From a bacterium (GTDB taxonomy: Bacteria; Myxococcota_A; UBA9160; UBA4427): DNA of 64,000 bases. The stretch spans positions 682,001 through 746,000 of the forward strand of contig JANSYR010000001.1 in assembly GCA_024742285.1 (NCBI GenBank). The letters run 5' to 3'. This document shows, one piece after another, positions 62,718-64,000 of the stretch. Under the pieces are notes generated by a model. That model ran no database searches. It saw only the letters and a program-made list of their open reading frames with translations, and was not told the origin of the DNA. Position 1 is the stretch's first letter. Every line of letters begins with the position of its first letter. A program made the position numbers and the translations under genes.

Positions 62718-63641
62718 CTACGGAAGGACGAAGTCTTCGCGGATGGAGGGGTGGGCGTGGGTCCGGTCGTCGTGGGCGACGACGATGTGGACGCCTTCGT
62801 CGCTGTCGTAGAGATCGCGCAGGGCGCGGAGCTGGTCGAGCCCCGATTCGCGATCCTCTCCGATGAGCCAGTCCGTGATGAAGCGCGGGCGATAGACGAG
62901 CTCGGTGATCGCGTCGAGATTCCAGACCACGTCGCCCACGAAGAGGAGCTCCTTCCCGTCCGCCATCTGGACGAAGACGATCTGGTTGCCCGGTGTGTGC
63001 CCCGCCGCCTGCTTCACGACGATGCCCGGCGCGATCGCGACGGCGCCCCGGGCGTCGAAGGCCAGCGGCTCGACGCCTTCGGCGAGAGCGTCGGGAAACG
63101 ACACCAGGGCGAGCGCCTCCTCGTTCGCGAGCTGTTCCGGGCTCAAGCGAAGACGCGGAGCGAGGGCCTCGGGACGAGGATGGACCGCGGCGCCGCCGAT
63201 GTGATCCGCGTGCTCGTGGGTGATCACGATCTGCTCCGCGGTCTCGAGGGCCCGGACGACGTCGTTCCAGGCGTCTTCGTGATACGGGCCTACGCCGATC
63301 GGCAGCGACTCGTGGGCCGCGCGATCCTGCGCGCTGTCGATCACGACGAAGGATCCGTCGGCGCGCAGCACCTGGAAGACGACGTGACTCATCGGCACGC
63401 CCTCCCACGATCGCCCCGCCATCATGAACGCCCCGGGCATCTCCGCTTCACCGACCAGCGCGCGCCGGAGCTCGCTCGGCCGATCCCCCGGCAGACTCGA
63501 CGCGAGCGTGCGGAGATGGTCCAGGGCGAGATCGTAGTTGGAGGTGTCGGGCACCGGCTCGCTGCCGAGCGGCGAGCAGCCCGCGAGCGGAAGCACGATC
63601 AGCAGGAGCAGACGGACGAGGAGACTTCGGGTCGCTTGCAT
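62718..63641 (-). CDS. MBL-fold metallo-hydrolase, lipoprotein
   Basis: A 307-residue lipoprotein with lipobox LAGC (C22). The metallo-beta-lactamase metal sites are HEHADH (142-147), 'AAGHTPGNQ', 'FVGDVVWN' and a late 'AHDDRTH'. The fold covers lactonases, hydrolases and thioesterases. A lactonase- or alkyl-ester-type role is possible but not readable. It lies 53 nt downstream of the amidase and 22 nt upstream of the LLM gene. Confidence 0.9.
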   Translation of the reverse strand: MQATRSLLVRLLLLIVLPLAGCSPLGSEPVPDTSNYDLALDHLRTLASSLPGDRPSELRRALVGEAEMPGAFMMAGRSWEGVPMSHVVFQVLRADGSFVVIDSAQDRAAHESLPIGVGPYHEDAWNDVVRALETAEQIVITHEHADHIGGAAVHPRPEALAPRLRLSPEQLANEEALALVSFPDALAEGVEPLAFDARGAVAIAPGIVVKQAAGHTPGNQIVFVQMADGKELLFVGDVVWNLDAITELVYRPRFITDWLIGEDRESGLDQLRALRDLYDSDEGVHIVVAHDDRTHAHPSIREDFVLP

Positions 63642-63694
63642 GGCGACACTCTAGCCATCCCGGCCCGCCCGTACCTGCGAGGCGCCGCTGGCGA

Positions 63695-64000
63695 CTAGAG
63701 CGGGGGATGCTTCGTGTGGAAATCCGTCGCGTCCTGATAGGCCGCGCCGAGCGCGAGGAGCTTCGATTCCTCGAGCTTCGCCCCCACGAGCTGAAACCCG
63801 ATCGGCGCGCCCTCGTCGTCGAATCCGCCGCACATCGTGAGCGACGGCGAGCCGGACATGTTGAAGGGGCCGGTGAAGCGCATCGCCGCTCCACCGTTGG
63901 GAAGCAGCTCGGGACTGCCGAGGTTCGCATCCGCCGGGAAGGGTCCCGGGATCACCGGCGCCAGAACCGCGTCGAGTCCCTCCGACGCGCCCGCGGGCGT
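63695..64000 (-). CDS. amidase C-terminal part (gene continues past the window)
   Basis: The frame continues beyond position 64000, so only the last 101 residues are seen. 'FNMSGSPSLTMCGGFDDEGA' followed by 'PIGFQLVGAKLEESKLLALG' is the standard C-terminal of amidase signature-family enzymes (GatA, indoleacetamide hydrolase and relatives). The catalytic Ser-Ser-Lys part is outside the window. It heads a minus-strand operon with the MBL, LLM, DDN and DUF3604 genes. Confidence 0.88.
   Translation of the reverse strand, partial: TPAGASEGLDAVLAPVIPGPFPADANLGSPELLPNGGAAMRFTGPFNMSGSPSLTMCGGFDDEGAPIGFQLVGAKLEESKLLALGAAYQDATDFHTKHPPL

Overview
The window is 64 kb of very GC-rich DNA (about two thirds G+C by eye), densely coded, with short gaps and many GTG starts, some overlapping the upstream stop as GTGA. 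Lipoprotein signals, an RND efflux pump, a TonB-C domain and an MscS channel point to a diderm (Gram-negative) bacterium. F420-type oxidoreductases (two luciferase-like, one DDN-like), two DUF3604 proteins and many CoA-transferase, acyl-CoA dehydrogenase, SDR, VOC and GST-fold genes suggest a Myxococcota or deltaproteobacterial-type environmental lineage with lipid, steroid or aromatic catabolism. That assignment is inference. I see no rRNA, IS element, phage or CRISPR array. One tRNA (Ser, UGA anticodon) is present.

Layout. 0-5.7 kb: a TetR regulator behind an inverted repeat, an extradiol-type dioxygenase, a GNAT, an M48 lipoprotein protease, tRNA-Ser, a beta-lactamase-fold hydrolase and an SDR. 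5.7-13.3 kb: a GPH transporter, a DUF1624 acyltransferase, a secreted unknown, an NTF2-like protein, a tyrosine phosphatase, an SDR, a VOC protein, an enoyl-CoA hydratase-like protein and a small unknown. 13.3-15.3 kb: a minus-strand two-gene redox cassette. A thioredoxin-fused protein is followed by a UGSC selenoprotein whose reading frame crosses an in-frame UGA, with a good bacterial SECIS hairpin just behind it. 15.4-23.9 kb: two class III CoA-transferases, an MDR reductase, a GNAT, an OYE-type Fe-S flavoenzyme and, convergent, a molybdopterin oxidoreductase. 24.2-28.7 kb: an RND adaptor and pump. 28.7-29.9 kb: a Fic protein of lower GC with an AT-rich upstream island.

30.0-38.4 kb: a divergent locus. 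A TetR gene and a long GST-like gene read right. A run of seven genes reads left: long GST-like, acyl-CoA synthetase, hotdog-like, long GST-like, Nu-class GST and LLM oxidoreductase make up most of it. An 8/9-bp inverted repeat covers the -10 box between the two arms. The acyl-CoA synthetase is broken by an in-frame TAG. 38.4-46.8 kb: a DUF3604 protein, an MscS channel, a membrane protein, a paired acyl-CoA dehydrogenase operon with two hairpins behind it, then about 1.07 kb without a gene. 46.8-53.0 kb: bioA, a PAS histidine kinase, a DUF1214 protein and a membrane-DCC1 fusion. 53-64 kb: an EthD-like protein, an MFS transporter, a TonB-C lipoprotein, an aldo/keto reductase, a sulfotransferase, a nitronate monooxygenase-type enzyme, then a minus-strand operon (amidase, MBL lipoprotein, LLM, DDN, DUF3604) that runs off the window end.

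The most interesting points are the selenoprotein cassette, the amber-interrupted acyl-CoA synthetase in a TetR-controlled operon, and the three unusually long GST-like paralogues at that locus.
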